The notes beneath the pieces are model-generated. The model was not told the origin of the DNA. It did no database searches and was given only the letters and a program-made list of their open reading frames with translations. Of a stretch of DNA of 64,000 nucleotides, positions 1 to 11,829 are shown in pieces; the stretch's first letter is position 1, and every line of letters starts with the position of its first letter. This stretch comes from Ostrinia nubilalis (taxonomy: Eukaryota; Arthropoda; Insecta; Lepidoptera; Crambidae). Position numbers and translations under genes: made by a program. The stretch spans positions 2,939,001 through 3,003,000 of the forward strand of contig NC_087114.1 in assembly GCF_963855985.1 (NCBI RefSeq). The letters are read 5' to 3'.

Positions 1-1494
1 ATGGAATGTAGTTACTTACATTTCCTAGAGATTTGTAAAAAAACAGAAAGTGAACTTCTCAAAGGATTGGAAACTGTATTGCGATTTTCATTAAAGTCAT
101 AATAGCCAATATACAGGCAAACAGTAGGTACACGTTTAGTAATGACGTCTAATGTGACACCAAAATATTTCATACGCTGCCCATATTTTTTTTGCATAAG
201 GTGTTAAAATGCATCACGAAAAATATTCGCTAGATGACAGTACTATTATCGTATTACTTTTGCGTTGACACTAAAACATGACTTTCCTTGTACCTAACAG
301 TATGAAAAATCAAATGTAAGGCGTACTGAATTTATACGTGCACTGTGACTAATTCAGCAAATCAATCTTAACACCCTCAGATCATAGAAGGTCTGAGTTA
401 ACACCTAACATCTGTGGATACTACTGTCCACGAAAGTGTTAAATCCGTCTTATCTTTTCATCATTAGTGTGGCAAACAACAAATGTATAGCTAGATAGAT
501 GAACAATTTCCTTATTTAAACTAGCAATAAAACAACAGTGGTGGTTGTTCACCCTTTAAGCATTAGGAGAGCGCCTCTTCAGGAGACACATGAGTCACAA
601 TTCTATTTGAGATTATCGAATTTTTGATACACGTTTTATGATGATAATAAAACACAAATTTTATTCATTCACCGCTCCACCACACCAGCGCTTTTAGATT
701 GGGTCCTTAAATTCAGGTAATTGCACAACAATAAGTAATAGAACCAAAAATTTGGAAGGCGGAAAAGTAATCCTTTTAATAGTTTATAACTTTCAGTGGT
801 AGTACCAAGTATTACTGGTAGGATTATCATTATTTCTTTAAATAAGTCAAATTAAATGATCTGTATGGCCGATCCAAAAACATTCAATTTACTGAAAATA
901 TCAACTTTCAATTTTACCATTACTTAGAATACTTGTCTATTCTAAAGTAGGATTTTTTTATTAATCAATTTTATCCTTCATGTAATTTTGACACAGTAAT
1001 CAGTATACATTTTATTTAAATTTTCATAGTATATCTGTTTCATTAACTTTAGCACGATCAGATGGTGTGCCTACTTCACACAAATTAACCATTCGTTATT
1101 TTTTTTAACATCTTTCGAGTTTACAACAGCCGGTGCAACTCGAGCAAAGTCAGGCAAAAAGTGGTAATAATTATTTTATTATTGCCTAACCACGTATCGT
1201 GTCAAAGCCATATTATTGAGTTACAATCTAAATTTTACGAACCGTCTCAATGTACGAAAAATTACGATCAATAAATAATAAGTTACCACCACATAGTACC
1301 TATTTTCAGAAATCACACGAAAATCACAAAACAACGTATCAAATCAACAATCGATCACATAAGTATCAAAACAGACTTGAGACTACACATGCAAGTGACC
1401 ACATACATTATGTGTCATCCAGAAATTGTATTAAAACAACATTTTCTCTATTCAAAGAAAAAGCAGTCTCAAAGTCAAAATAAAAATGGAACGA
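1..1494. other. AT-rich stretch, no gene seen
   Basis: The sequence is AT-rich with only short open frames on either strand. I see no protein similarity, no RNA gene and no clear repeat structure. The scattered short frames have no codon bias or splice context that would support them. Confidence 0.5.
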
Positions 1495-1725
1495 CTGACC
1501 GTATGCAGCAATCTCCACCACCGTGCAGGCCCGGTGATGCTACTCAGCTCCTGATGATCATACTTTACCAGAAGCTGTCTTCACCTGGACACGCGGACAG
1601 TCCACGCCATTTCGCACTCGCGACGCGGAATCCCACTTCTGATGTCGGAGCGTCGGGCTCTCGGACGGCACCAGAAGGGTCTCTCATTGAATTCATACTA
1701 TCTACCTATGTGGGCGTATAGGGAA
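1495..1725. other. GC-richer island of unknown nature
   Basis: This block is clearly richer in GC and CpG than its surroundings and stays open in one plus frame that ends at 1721. The translation has no recognisable domain. It could be a first exon or promoter of a host gene, or part of a mobile element. Nothing in the flanks decides between these. Confidence 0.25.
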
Positions 1726-2240
1726 CACGTGCGAGTGGATACTAACACTAATTATAATCACTGATTATAAACGACTAACTTTACTATAGACTAGAATGTA
1801 AAGACTGGTTCGTAATTTAATCAATATTGTCCACAGTTAAATTTAACAGAAAGATCAAAGTTACTGAATTACTTTAACAAAGCTAGAGACGCCTAGACTT
1901 AATAAATTGGGAGCGATTGACGAATTTGTGAACCACGCCCAGTCACCACCACGTCCAAAACCCGAATGTGCAATGACTCTAAGACTGAGTCCCAGAATCT
2001 CTACGTTTCAGGGCTCTGTACCTGAAGTTTTTGTAAAGCTATTAATCCATCAATACTGCACTTGAACGGGTTCACAACTACGTCAGGCAACATGGAGATT
2101 TATGTCACCTTCGTTCCCAGGCGCGCACTTAACTCTGACCATAAGAGCTTTGGCGCTGCTTAAAATTCCATAGCAATAAACTAGCTAACACATTCAAAGT
2201 GTTGTGAGAACTATAACATTAAGTTATTTAATTTATTGCG
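1726..2240. other. Spacer, nothing recognised
   Basis: There is no supported gene here. It may include the junction where the 5'-truncated copia element to its right was inserted, but no matching target duplication was found. Confidence 0.35.
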
Positions 2241-2246
2241 CACCGC

Positions 2247-3540
2247 GCGCCGACATATATGTTACAACCGGAGATGTATAATGAAGGAAACCAGGTATGC
2301 CACTTACTCAAGTCTATCTATGGTCTCAAACAGGCGAGCAGGCTGTGGAACATTAAGCTGAGCCTAGTGCTGAAAGAGATGGGAATAGAACAATCAAAGA
2401 CTGATCCCTGTGTTTATTATGACATCAATAGAGGAATTTTTCTTGCAGTATGGGTCGATGACATAATAATCTTCAGCTCTCTGCCAGCAAATACTGAAGA
2501 ACTGAAGAAAAACCTAAGTACAAAATTGAATATGAAGGATTTGGGTTCTGCAAAGCAATGTGAGGGCTTCAACATAACTAGAGATGGAGATACAATAATG
2601 TTAGATCAGGAGAAGTACATAAATGAAATATTATCAAGATTCAATATGACTAACAGTAAACCAGTAAAAACTCCTATAGAAGCTGGATTGAAATTCAACA
2701 ACAATGATGAAGCTACATATGATTGTCCTTATCAGCATGCAATAGGTTGTTTGCTGTATGTCGCTCAGGGAACGAGACCAGACATATCGTTTGCTGTGAA
2801 TGCCCTCAGTAGGTACAATAAGGAACCTAAATCTGAACACTGGGCAGCTGTAAAAAGAGTAATGAGATACCTACAGGGCACAAAACACTACAAACTAATT
2901 TATACCAAGAATGGTCAAGATGAAATCACAGGCTACTGTGACGCCGACTGGGCAAGCGACACCCGGGACCGAAGGTCTTGCACGGGTTATATTTTTGTTT
3001 TGCAGGGTGGCGCCATCTCTTGGGGCTCGCGCAAACAACAAACCGTGGCCCTCTCCACGGCCGAGGCGGAGTACATGGCCATGTCGGCGGCGGCGCAGGA
3101 GGCGCTGTGGCTGCGGCAGCTGCAGGGAGAGCTCGGCGGGCGACGCGACCGCGCGCTGCTCATCTATAGCGACAACCAAAGCGCCATCAAGCTTACTGCT
3201 AACGACTGTTATCTACCGCGATCCAAACATATAGACATTCGATTTCACTTTCTTAAAGAGCATGTTAACAGTTTAAGTTTAAAGTTTTGTTATGTAAAAG
3301 GTAAAGAAAATGTGTCTGATATATTAACTAAGGGTACAACAGTAGATAAACATTTGTTTTGTGTATTTAGAATGGGATTGCGTTCTGGGGTGGGTGATAG
3401 AAATGGAACGCATCCCAAGTAGTTCCTTTTCTGGCCGCTACTCTCTGTGGCGCCTCTGTTTTTTCTCTTTGCGTGCAAATTGTAAAACGATTGTGAATTC
3501 CCAATAAAACTGGTTGTTTTATCAAGAAAACATTCTTTAT
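2247..3540 (+). mobile_element. 5'-truncated copia (Ty1) retrotransposon, end of RT plus RNase H
   Basis: This is the last part of a Ty1/copia Pol polyprotein, open to a stop at 3422. The frame begins at a TYMLQPEMY segment, which corresponds to the 'YMxQPEGF' that follows the first catalytic segment of copia reverse transcriptase. The gag, protease, integrase and first RT aspartate are therefore missing. Present are the catalytic VDD (VWVDDIIIF, about residue 68), the connection domain ending RYLQGTKHYKL, and an RNase H domain with CDADW, STAEAEYMA, SDNQSAIKL and SKHIDIRFHF. A purine-rich GGGGTGGGTG near 3387 could be the polypurine tract. An AATAAA lies at about 3503. There are no frameshifts in the retained part, so the copy is fairly young but cannot be autonomous. 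Confidence 0.9.
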
Positions 3541-3556
3541 TTGATCAAAACCCTAC

Positions 3557-3794
3557 ATTTTCCTTCGCACGAATGTGCGAAAGGTCCCCTTTCAATAACA
3601 ATTTTTTTAGTATGTATTAAAAATATTAAAATCGCGTGCGAATCGACTCTTTTTTGAACTAGTAGTATGCGATTACTAGTTCTCAAAGGGGTCGATTCGC
3701 ACCCGTTTTTAATACTTTTGATACATCCAGGCGAAACGCCTACTAAAAAAATATTATTGAAAGGGGACGTTTCGCACATTCGTGCGAAGGAAAA
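3557..3794. mobile_element. Foldback MITE, about 238 bp
   Basis: The two halves are imperfect inverted repeats of about 105 bp. The outer ends TTTTCCTTCGCACGAATGTG (left) and its complement (right, ending at 3794) match almost fully. The centre lies near ACTAGTAGTATGCGATTACT. There is no coding capacity. It lies directly behind the copia remnant. Confidence 0.8.
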
Positions 3795-3993
3795 TCGTGC
3801 GAAACTACTAAAAAATCAAGGTAAAAGTCGCTTCATACGTTTGGCGACGATTCTTCATCGTGTGTTTACAGGTATTGGAGTTTCACGGGAGGGGTGACAT
3901 TGACATTACAGATTATGACGTGACAGAACATACAAATCTGAAGATCTTCAGATCTCGTTGAAGTATGACCGTCACAAAAACAACCTCGTCTAA

Positions 3994-4200
3994 AGCCCGG
4001 CCCGTGAGCATGTAGAATTTTGTCCAATGACCCCTAGCTACCCATCCTTGTCGCTCGCGCGTAATTATATTGCTGTCGCGACTGTGCGACTGGCACCCGC
4101 AGTAAGTGTGCGAGCGCGATAGCAACATAATTACGCGCGAGCGATAAGGATGGGTAGCTTGGGGTCATTGGACAAAATTCTACGTGCTCATGGACCAGAC
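3994..4200. mobile_element. Foldback MITE, family with ACGTAGAATTTYGTCCAATG arms, copy 1
   Basis: The arms carry GTAGAATTTTGTCCAATGAC followed by TAGCTACCCATCCTT and the same sequence returns in reverse complement at about 4145-4190. Two related copies occur in this window at 42162-42313 and 45141-45306. This copy has the longest intact arms. The outermost AGYCCGG ends are degenerate here. Confidence 0.8.
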
Positions 4201-5220
4201 TATACCGCTCCTAAACCTCAGGCAGTCACTCAGCTAATCGGTAGACCTATAGTATGAATTAACGTGCCAGAACTGCATAAGACACGGTAAATCGCTAATG
4301 CCAGGTATATCTGCTTGTATTGTTGTTTGTTTCGCAACGCGGAACAGTTTGTGGCCTGCAGGGTACGATTGGCCGAACGAATGACCCATATTGTGTAATA
4401 TTGAAATGCCCTTAATGTAAGTAAGGTATCTGTACTTAGGGGAGACCGAGGAGAGTTGTGACAGAGGAGAGTTGTGACATTGTCGATTTTTATTTATTTA
4501 TTGCAATAAAATACATTTACACTAAGAAACTTAAAACTATGTGACTTAGGTAACTATGCACACCCGGTTGGGTACAGCAATCTACTTACATAAGTAGGTA
4601 TATCTTTTCTTACATGCTTATTTTAGTTATTAATAGACTTATATAAAATATTATTATATTTATATAACAAACTTTAAAAATATATACATTTTTTGAACTT
4701 ATTAACTACTAAGCGAGCTCCGTAAAGCCGGGTCCCGAAGGGTGTAATGTAAGATTACGTGTAATTTCAAATACAAATACAAATACAAAATCATTTATTG
4801 TGAATCATAGGTAAAATGGTGACATGTTACATTAGGTAGTATCACTATGTTTCGCTCAAAGAGCATACAATTTGTCAGACAACAATAAACTTTGGCAGTT
4901 ACATAAACTAATTAGATTTATCTTCAAGTCTCGAGCTAACAAATACGCGCTATTGCTATTGCGAACATACAGTAACTAAAGGTTCGGCCAAACCAACGCG
5001 TGCAGCCGGCGTGCACGATGACGATGGCGATGGCGACCAGACAGCGTGTATGAATTTGTAGCGATGAGTTCACATCAATGCGTCCTGTCATTGGTCGCGG
5101 CGATCTATGCAGCGTCTGCACTGCATCGCGCCATATGTCGCTTTGACGTTTCTGTTTTTTAAAATCGTTAAATGACCCGATGTTGATGATGAAATAATAT
5201 TATACATATTTACAAATCTT
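4201..5220. other. No gene; AT-rich repeat-like sequence
   Basis: A short tandem GAGGAGAGTTGTGACA occurs at about 4448-4475. A run of ACAAAT units starts near 4770 and resembles the tail of a retroposon. There is no supported coding frame. Confidence 0.4.
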
Positions 5221-5225
5221 CTTAT

Positions 5226-5364
5226 CGTGTCGACAACAAACCTACACAGTGTCAGCGCAAAACTCCGCTACAAGAGTGGCGTTGTCAGCAGCATTCATTA
5301 AATCCTCCTGCGTGCAGTTGCTCGGGCACTCAGGGCACGACATCATGTGCTTCATCGACTGGAA
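5226..5364. repeat. Dispersed repeat, uninterrupted copy
   Basis: This matches the interrupted copy at 19502-20018 (GTGTCGACAACAAACCTACA through TGCTTCATCGAC). It serves as an internal reference for the insertion at 19562-19942. The repeat class is not recognised. Confidence 0.7.
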
Positions 5365-5867
5365 AACAAAACCGCGCCTGGTCTGCACTCCATTTTTGAG
5401 CTATCCAAGAATCCCCACCTGACCAGACTGTCCTTACTACGGCCAACCTGCGTCCGAAGTCTATTTAAAGACTTCCAGGTAAGCCAGGGGAGCTCATGTC
5501 CAGGTGGAGGACTCTCAGACACAGGGACAAAAGGCCAGGGGAGATCAGCTCGCTCGCGCCATAACCTGCATATTTACAAATAAAAGCGTCAAAAACACAA
5601 AACCCAAAATAGTAAGTAAATATTTCCGGCATGCATATTTTTTATTATCAGGCAATTTAATTTTATCGCTATAGACACGATAACCACATCGTGATTCCGA
5701 CACCATTTTAAGACAAATCACCGGTGTTAATACGTAATTGATTTGACATTAGTTCCGCGATTTTGCGTTGGAAATGTTTACTTACGCTATTATGTACTTT
5801 TAAATACACGGTTGAGACTGTTTATATGTTTATATCGTATGTATCTGAATTCATCGGCTCAGCTAAA

Positions 5868-5970
5868 ATGTCGTCTACTGCTGGACAAAGAACTTGCACA
5901 TTTTCCAATTTTCACGAATTTTCACAACTGCCGGTCCTGCGTTTCCTGCATCCAGGTGCATCCTGCGACC
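5868..5970 (-). mobile_element. RTE-type LINE 3'-end fragment
   Basis: It contains GTCTACTGCTGGACAAAG, then TGCGTTTCCTGCATCCAGG and GCGACCTTCACCAGATCG. Read on the minus strand, this is a decayed form of the C-terminal end of an RTE reverse transcriptase (motif ending EAYVQQWTS). It is a short dead fragment. Confidence 0.65.
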
Positions 5971-6049
5971 TTCACCAGATCGTCAGTAGTTCCTATAATA
6001 CTTTGAAATACTCCTACAGACGGGACAAGACTACTTTACTGTCATATGG

Positions 6050-6380
6050 GAGCGGTACGGGAGGGGTGACATTGACATATTATGACATACAAATACGAAA
6101 AGGATCTGAAGTCTCGCTGGGGATTCCGTGGAGGGTAGTTGAACGGGAAGCATGGTCGATCTATTTTAATGGTTTCAATTTATTATTTAATGGACTTTAG
6201 TGTACAAATTTGGTGTTATTTTGTGTTCTAAAGTGCAGTGAAGTGGTAAATTACAAAAAACATTGAAATACTTCGAGTTTGAGCGCGCATCGAGTGTCGA
6301 GTGGGTTGTCGTATGAACAACCCGTTTTGGACCCGGTGGCGTCTTGAAACCTGCTTACGGGCATACTTAACTCCACGGAA
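6050..6380. repeat. Dispersed repeat related to 44588-44780 and to 3888-3960
   Basis: GGTAGTTGAACGGGAAGCAT, TTTAGTGTAC and GTGTTATTTTGTGTT occur in the same order here and at 44595-44690. The left part (GGGAGGGGTGACATTGACAT) is shared with 3887-3906. It probably belongs to an undetermined retroelement; no coding part is visible. Confidence 0.55.
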
Positions 6381-8265
6381 TCCATGAAAAATCAATAGAA
6401 CTGAAACACCCACGTTCTATTGATAATTATGTCAATTTTCACTCGACATTGGCAGAAATAAACCTCCCAGAGAGGTTTGGTTGCCATATAAAAAAAAAGA
6501 AAAAAAAAAGAAGTCTCGCTGACGTTTGACGTCTCAAAAACCCCCTCCCGTGCCGCTTCCATACCTCAGGCACTGACTCAGTAGTGCTATACCTATAGAA
6601 CAATCTTTGGTATAGCCTGACCAGGAACATAAAAACCCTGGCATAGAGGCGCTTCAATTGCATTTGATAGTGCAACACTGAGTACAGTCGTACCTGTGTT
6701 AAATTAATAGGCTAACTTTATGTATCAGGATTCAGGATTACGGGCTAATTTGATATTTTCATAAATTAACGAAAAAATATTATTATAGGTAACCTGGTTT
6801 AAATAAATTAAATGAAACCATCAATCGAGCTAGTAGGATTTATTTTATTATTCATCAATAATCAAATTCAGAACTTGAATATTCAACTGAAATGTCTGCT
6901 CATGAACGCTTCAAACTCGGTACTTCTTTCCCAATTCCATAAAATTCAACACTTAGAAAGTGACAAAAATTTTTAAAATAGGTAGTTGAAACAAAACCAC
7001 AGCTAATTTTCATAGTGGACTGTACTATACAATAAACATGTCAGTCAATTTGACAACCTTTGTCGGAAACATTATTCAATGAAAATATTGTCCGAACCCT
7101 TAATATTTCTCTTCGACAAATACTTTAACACATTGTGAACCACTTTTCTTTCAGGACTATAAAAAGATTTTCGCAATTTAATTCACAAAATCAATTGCGC
7201 ACATTTAAAATAAAGTTTGTTTACACTTTGACAGCAATAGACTGACATGCAAGGTGACATGTCAATGAAGTTTTCAGTTACTGTTGCCATTAAAAGAAAT
7301 TAGTACCATTAGTTTTCCGCAACATGGCGAGGGTTTTTATGTTCCTGGTCGGGCTATAACAAGCATTTCAAACACTTATCGTTGTACACTCCTAAAAATG
7401 AATATACAATTTAATTTGCAAAACGCCCAAATCAGCCTTTCAAAAGAACAATTGCCCAATTGAACAATTCATAAATAGGCGGTCAATCATTACAGTTGCA
7501 ACACCATTCGTTAGCATTGTTCAAGCATTATAAATCTGCGCGTACGCATCATGTGGTCTGGGTGGGGCTGTCAAAAAATAGACCACGCTTCGTGCGCAAA
7601 CGAAATGGGCCTTGGATTGCTGGGTAAAATTGTAGATAGTGAAGCGACAGTAGCCCAATGCCTAAGATGTTAGTGTCGAACTCACAGATCACAGAAACTA
7701 AAGGGAGATGTGACAAGGGGGCGGGGCCGGTGTCGCAGCAATATGCCCAAAAACAGAACACATTGCTCGTGAAAGCAATGATGACAGCAGCGACGTCATA
7801 ATGTAAACAGTTTACATTGCTTGCATAGTTTTAAAGATTATTCAAACATTGAGTACTAATACCGCAGTGGATAATGAGCACATATTTTGATTACTTTGTG
7901 TGCGTGAATTTCTAATTCGACACTGAGTTTCGAACTCAGCGCATTAGTTAATTGAGTATTCGAAATCGAACCCCGTCGCCCTCTCGACTATTACCATGCC
8001 CCCTTACATCTATTTATTTATTTATTGGGCTATCAACATGAGATACAGTATTGAACACAACAATAGGTATTTTATTCTTCTTCTTCTCAGTTCTCAGTCG
8101 TTTCGCTCTCATTGTCACGTTGAGGCGTCTATGCCGTTTGTAGAAGAGGATTCAACATTCCGTACGATCTCCTACTCTTATCACACAAGCATTTATTTAG
8201 CTAAGCTCTCGTTCCCACCGCTGCAACTTCTGTGTAGCCAGGATCTACAGCTTGACCGCCAAAAA
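6381..8265. other. No gene recognised
   Basis: AT-rich DNA with a few short open frames and no protein similarity. Around 7905-8010 there is a GAACTCAGC / CGAACCCCG segment followed by TATTTATTTATT, which may be a decayed tRNA-derived SINE, but I cannot support it firmly. Confidence 0.35.
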
Positions 8266-8267
8266 AA

Positions 8268-8470
8268 ACAACCAGTGAGGCTGAGCTGGCAGTGTCACGC
8301 GGACCGTCCAGTGCGGCGGACCCGCTCCGCACGGCCAATCTGTATGAACTTCTAGGGAGCGTTTTAGAGTAATGCGGTCCGGAGGAACCGCTCGCTCCCT
8401 AGCAGTTCATACAGATCGGCTGTGCAGAGCGATCCGCACTGACAGTCCGCGTTACACTAAAACCAGCCTG
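8268..8470. mobile_element. Foldback MITE, about 200 bp
   Basis: The left arm (CGCGGACCGTCCAGTGCGG, then ATCTGTATGAACTTCTAGGG) is repeated in inverted form on the right (CCCTAGCAGTTCATACAGAT, then CCGCACTGACAGTCCGCG). The loop lies near 8360-8380. No coding capacity. Confidence 0.75.
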
Positions 8471-9089
8471 AAGGTCAAGTTCGTCCTGAGGAAAAGTTCT
8501 GTCAATTGACTTAATCAGAAGAACATAGGATAAGTTCGAAGTTGCACCTAAGAGAATGCAGCTGCAAAGAGATCCCCGTTAGTTCAACACCTTAGGGGAG
8601 GCTTTCATCAAGTAGTTTACCATAGTAATAAACTCCACAGCCTTCATTCACATTACAATAATAACTTCATCACGCACAGCACGACACGCGTTACTAGTGT
8701 GAATCAGGCTTTACATGTAATGTCTGTATTGTTCTTGAATGGGCAAGGCCGGACGATCGTACAATAGCTAATGTGCTTATTACAATTTTATAATCTCTAG
8801 TAATTATCTCACATGATATTTAATGTTAAGCAACCCTCGTAGAACTAATTCATGGATGGGTGACCGTTTGGTATTTTGAATTTTTTTAACAAATGAAGGT
8901 CAATGGTATCAAACAGAACTCAGGTTTTCTCACAGGAACTTGTGTATTTCGCCCGTATTCACAAACATTCAACACAGTGCGCGTGGATGCACAGGGTGAC
9001 ACACGAACCAATCACAGATCGATACAAAAAACATTATTTGACATGAAAAAAACATATTATTATGCATAAATAACTTTTTAAAAAAATAA

Positions 9090-9483
9090 AACCGACTTCA
9101 AATGCGTGAACACAAAAAAAAAAAAAATATTGCGTATAAAAAAGTTCATCCCCAATTTTCCACCCTTGGGGGTGAAATATTTTCTTCAAATTCGCATGAA
9201 ACCACCCTTTTGATAATACCTATTCAACAAAAAAATAATCGTTCAAATTGATTTATAATCGGCGGAGATATTGCGTATAAAAAAGTTCATCCCCAATTTT
9301 CCACCCTTGGGGGTTGTTTTTTCTATTATTAAATTTAAATGGGACCACCCTTGAGGTATTACCTATACGCCGAAAAAAGATTTGTTCAAATCGGTTCATA
9401 ATTGGCAGAGTTATCGCGTAACAAACATAGAAAAAAAAACATACGGGTCGAATTGAGAACCTCCTCCTTTTTTGAAGTCGGTT
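9090..9483. mobile_element. Element with AACCGACTTCAAA terminal inverted repeats
   Basis: It starts with AACCGACTTCAAA and ends with TTTGAAGTCGGTT. Inside, a 42-bp block (TTGCGTATAAAAAAGTTCAT and CCACCCTTGGGGG) occurs twice, at about 9131 and 9270. The right terminal part (GAGAACCTCCTCC, then the inverted end) recurs alone at about 49680-49710, and in diverged form at about 54221-54248. It looks like a common non-autonomous family; the class is uncertain. Confidence 0.65.
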
Positions 9484-9697
9484 GAAAACATAGAAGAAAA
9501 AAAACACATATTTACTTTCCTTTGTCGGTCCCTATGTACTATGCTTAGATCTTTAAAAGTACGCAACAGATTTAATGCGGTTTTTTTTAATAGATAGAGT
9601 GATTCCAAAGGAGGGTTTATACATAATGTACATTTAGCACCCGTGCGAAGTCGGGGCGGGTCGCTGGTTTATTATATGGGAGACTTTAGACCAACTA

Positions 9698-9790
9698 TAC
9701 CAGTCTTTCCCAAAGTGGGCGATAACGCCCCCTTGTGGGCGCTGCAGGCTTAAAGGGGGGCGGTAAGAGACTCAGAAAAAAAAATCGGGT
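9698..9790 (+). mobile_element. Possible hAT-derived end
   Basis: CAGTCTTTCCCAAAGTGGGC resembles the CAGTGTTTCCCAAA ends of hAT elements. The opposite end and a target duplication were not found, so this may be a fragment. Confidence 0.3.
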
Positions 9791-10225
9791 CGTTGTGTAG
9801 AGGCTTGGGAGGCGTCATCTACTAGGAAGACTCTTAGACATCGACTGAGCTCGACTCTTGACTACAAAAATGGGGGGCCCTAAAAATAATTTATTCTCTA
9901 AGTGGGCAGTAGACTAAATAAGTTTTTGAACCACTGAACTATACTTAACTGTTGTTGCATTGCCTAATCATAAACAATTTGCAACAAAAAACAAATCGCA
10001 AACAATACCAATAATTCATTACTTTATTTTGTTCTTGAATACGCAAGGTCAGTGACAGACTGTAACGGTCAAGACGTTTGTAACGCGTGTTGACTGTAGT
10101 GATGTGCTAGTGTCGATGATATTATCGATTTTTCAAAAAACTATTTTTTACCGACAATCTGTTGAAGGTTGCGGACAGGGCAGCATTCATTGTGGAAATC
10201 CTTGCGGGAAGCCCTTGTCCAACAT

Positions 10226-10469
10226 ATTAGGGGCCGGTCGATCTATTCTCATAAATAAAACACTGGATACTCATCTTTCACATTATATTGCCTTACTTTA
10301 GATACAATTCATCACTTAGCACAAAAGCGCGCGGAGTCGTCTCCGCGCGTCCCTCTATTCTGACGTTTGATTCTCGTGTGACATTGACAATACGTCAATG
10401 TCACTATGACAGCAGCTCATTGGCTATAACGATACCGCTATTTTAACGTTTTAGATTTTTCATAATTAA
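10226..10469 (+). repeat. 240-bp direct repeat, left copy
   Basis: By eye it is identical base for base to 13961-14205 over about 240 bp, from ATTAGGGGCCGG to TTCATAATTAACA. It contains two perfect hairpins: CGCGCGGAG/CTCCGCGCG and TGACATTGAC/GTCAATGTCA. It has no coding capacity. Identity of two direct copies 3.7 kb apart suggests either a long terminal repeat pair or a very recent duplication. Confidence 0.85.
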
Positions 10470-10527
10470 CAGTTCGGCCTTCCTGCAATTCCTTCGCCCT
10501 CGAAGGTCTTCTCTACTCAAGGCACAC

Positions 10528-11295
10528 TTGACGCCTCGTATTGGGACCTTGCTAGGTCCACTCTGCCATCTCCACCACCTTTCGCACCACACGCGCGCCC
10601 TGCTGCTCCACCACGCGCGCACCGGCTCCGCCCGCGCGTTCCTGCTGCACGCGCGGCACCTGCTGGACTCCTGCTGCGCCGACCGCGCCGCGCACCAAGC
10701 CGCGCTGGCGCCGGTCGTGGCGCGCCGCGCTGCCGCCGGCGCCCGGCTGCACCGCCTGCCCGCGCACCCGCTGGCGCGCGACCTGCTGCGCGCCGAGCGC
10801 GAGCCGTTGCCGCTGCTGGCGCTGGCCGCGCTGCTGCTCGAAGCTCGCGCGCTGACCGCGCTGCTACTCGAAGCTCGCGCGCTGACCGCGCTGCTGCCCG
10901 AAGCTCGCGCGCTGACCGCGCTGCTGCCCGAAGCTCGCGCGCTGACCGCGCTGCTGCCCGAAGCTCGCGCGCTGACCGCGCTGCTGCCCGAAGCTCGCGC
11001 GCTGACCGCGCTGCTGCCCGAAGCTCGCGCGCTGACCGCGCTGCTGCCCGAAGCTCGCGCGCTGACCGCGCTGCTACTCGAAGCTCGCGCGCTGACCGCG
11101 CTGCTGCCCGAAGCGCCCGCGCTGTGCGCGCTGCTGCACGAAGCGCCCGCGCTGTGCGCGCTGCTGCCTGGAGCGCCCGCACTGACCGCGCTGCTGTCCG
11201 AAGCGCCCGCGCTGACTGCGCTGCTGCGCGAAGCATCAGCGCTAACCGCGCCAAACATAGTTCATGATGTCACACAGACATCCCACACAGAATGA
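10528..11295 (+). CDS. GC-rich open frame, unidentified
   Basis: This plus frame is open for about 255 codons, and most third positions are G or C, as in a real exon. The first 100 residues look like a helical, His/Leu/Ala/Arg-rich protein. The rest is a 10-residue repeat (LLPEARALTA). I recognise no family. The two other long frames over the same DNA are on the minus strand and are serine/alanine or arginine rich; the high GC content makes all frames open, so the choice is not secure. No convincing splice sites or start were found. It may be a captured or broken exon inside the block bounded by the 240-bp repeats. Confidence 0.35.
   Translation: MTPRIGTLLGPLCHLHHLSHHTRALLLHHARTGSARAFLLHARHLLDSCCADRAAHQAALAPVVARRAAAGARLHRLPAHPLARDLLRAEREPLPLLALAALLLEARALTALLLEARALTALLPEARALTALLPEARALTALLPEARALTALLPEARALTALLPEARALTALLPEARALTALLLEARALTALLPEAPALCALLHEAPALCALLPGAPALTALLSEAPALTALLREASALTAPNIVHDVTQTSHTE
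10836..11250 (+). repeat. 30-bp tandem repeat, about 14 units
   Basis: The unit is CTGCTGCCCGAAGCTCGCGC followed by GCTGACCGCG. The central eight units are nearly identical and the last five diverge gradually. Because 30 is divisible by three, every frame stays open through the array. The low divergence suggests recent expansion. Confidence 0.9.
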
Positions 11296-11540
11296 CAATA
11301 TCCACATAGTTTCATGACAATGTCACATGTCCATAGTTCATGATGTCTCCCACACAAGGCACGACATCTTCACAATTCCTGATGTCACACAGACATCCCA
11401 CACAGCTTGACATGTTCCACACAGATTATCACGACATGTCGCAACCAACTTGTCACGACATGTCCCACACAGCTTATCATCATGACATGTTCCACATAGC
11501 TTGTCATAACATGTTACACACAGCTGGTGGCACCCGGTGG
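11264..11540. repeat. Degenerate tandem repeat of CACACAGCTTGTCATGACATGT type
   Basis: Units of roughly 20-26 bp with ACACAG, GACATGTCC and TCATGACAA recur about ten times. Related units return at 11830-11950 beyond the GC-rich patch. The minus strand reads as a Cys-rich peptide, which I attribute to the repeat and not to a gene. Confidence 0.65.
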
Positions 11541-11745
11541 ACACGTGGCAGGAGCAGCCGCATGCCGACCGCTCCGCGCACCACGCCGCCCTGCACCGAG
11601 CTGGCTGTCGCGCCGCTGCGGCCCGCCGCGCTTGAGCCGCCACCGCCGCCCACGCGCGGGCACCTGCAGCTGGCGCTACTAGGCGCGCTGCACTCCACGC
11701 ACCTCTGCACGCTGACTACTTTCGGCTCTGCTGACACAAGAAATC
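11540..11745 (+). other. GC-rich patch similar to part of 10620-10800
   Basis: TGCCGACCGCTCCGCGCACC here resembles CGCCGACCGCGCCGCGCACC at about 10677. It looks like a diverged second copy of the unidentified exon-like sequence, with an in-frame stop in the matching frame. No function can be assigned. Confidence 0.35.
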
Positions 11746-11829
11746 ATCATACAGTACATCTATACACCATCGTCATCATCCTTAATGATTTATGGGATTA
11801 GTTAGGGTTCTTTGAACATTTTCACTTTA

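Noticed and set aside
1250..1721. Two overlapping short plus frames
   Set aside because: No start context, splice sites or similarity; only the GC change is noted as a finding.
10443..11258. Minus-strand serine/alanine-rich frame over the GC-rich block
   Set aside because: Frames stay open because of the 30-bp period and high GC. The composition is low-complexity, and the plus frame looks more protein-like, though this too is uncertain.
11338..11643. Minus-strand Cys-rich peptide with a CGTC-type repeat, at first sight like a zinc-binding protein
   Set aside because: The cysteines follow from the ACATGTCCCACACAG tandem repeat; unit spacing is irregular and there is no start or splice context.
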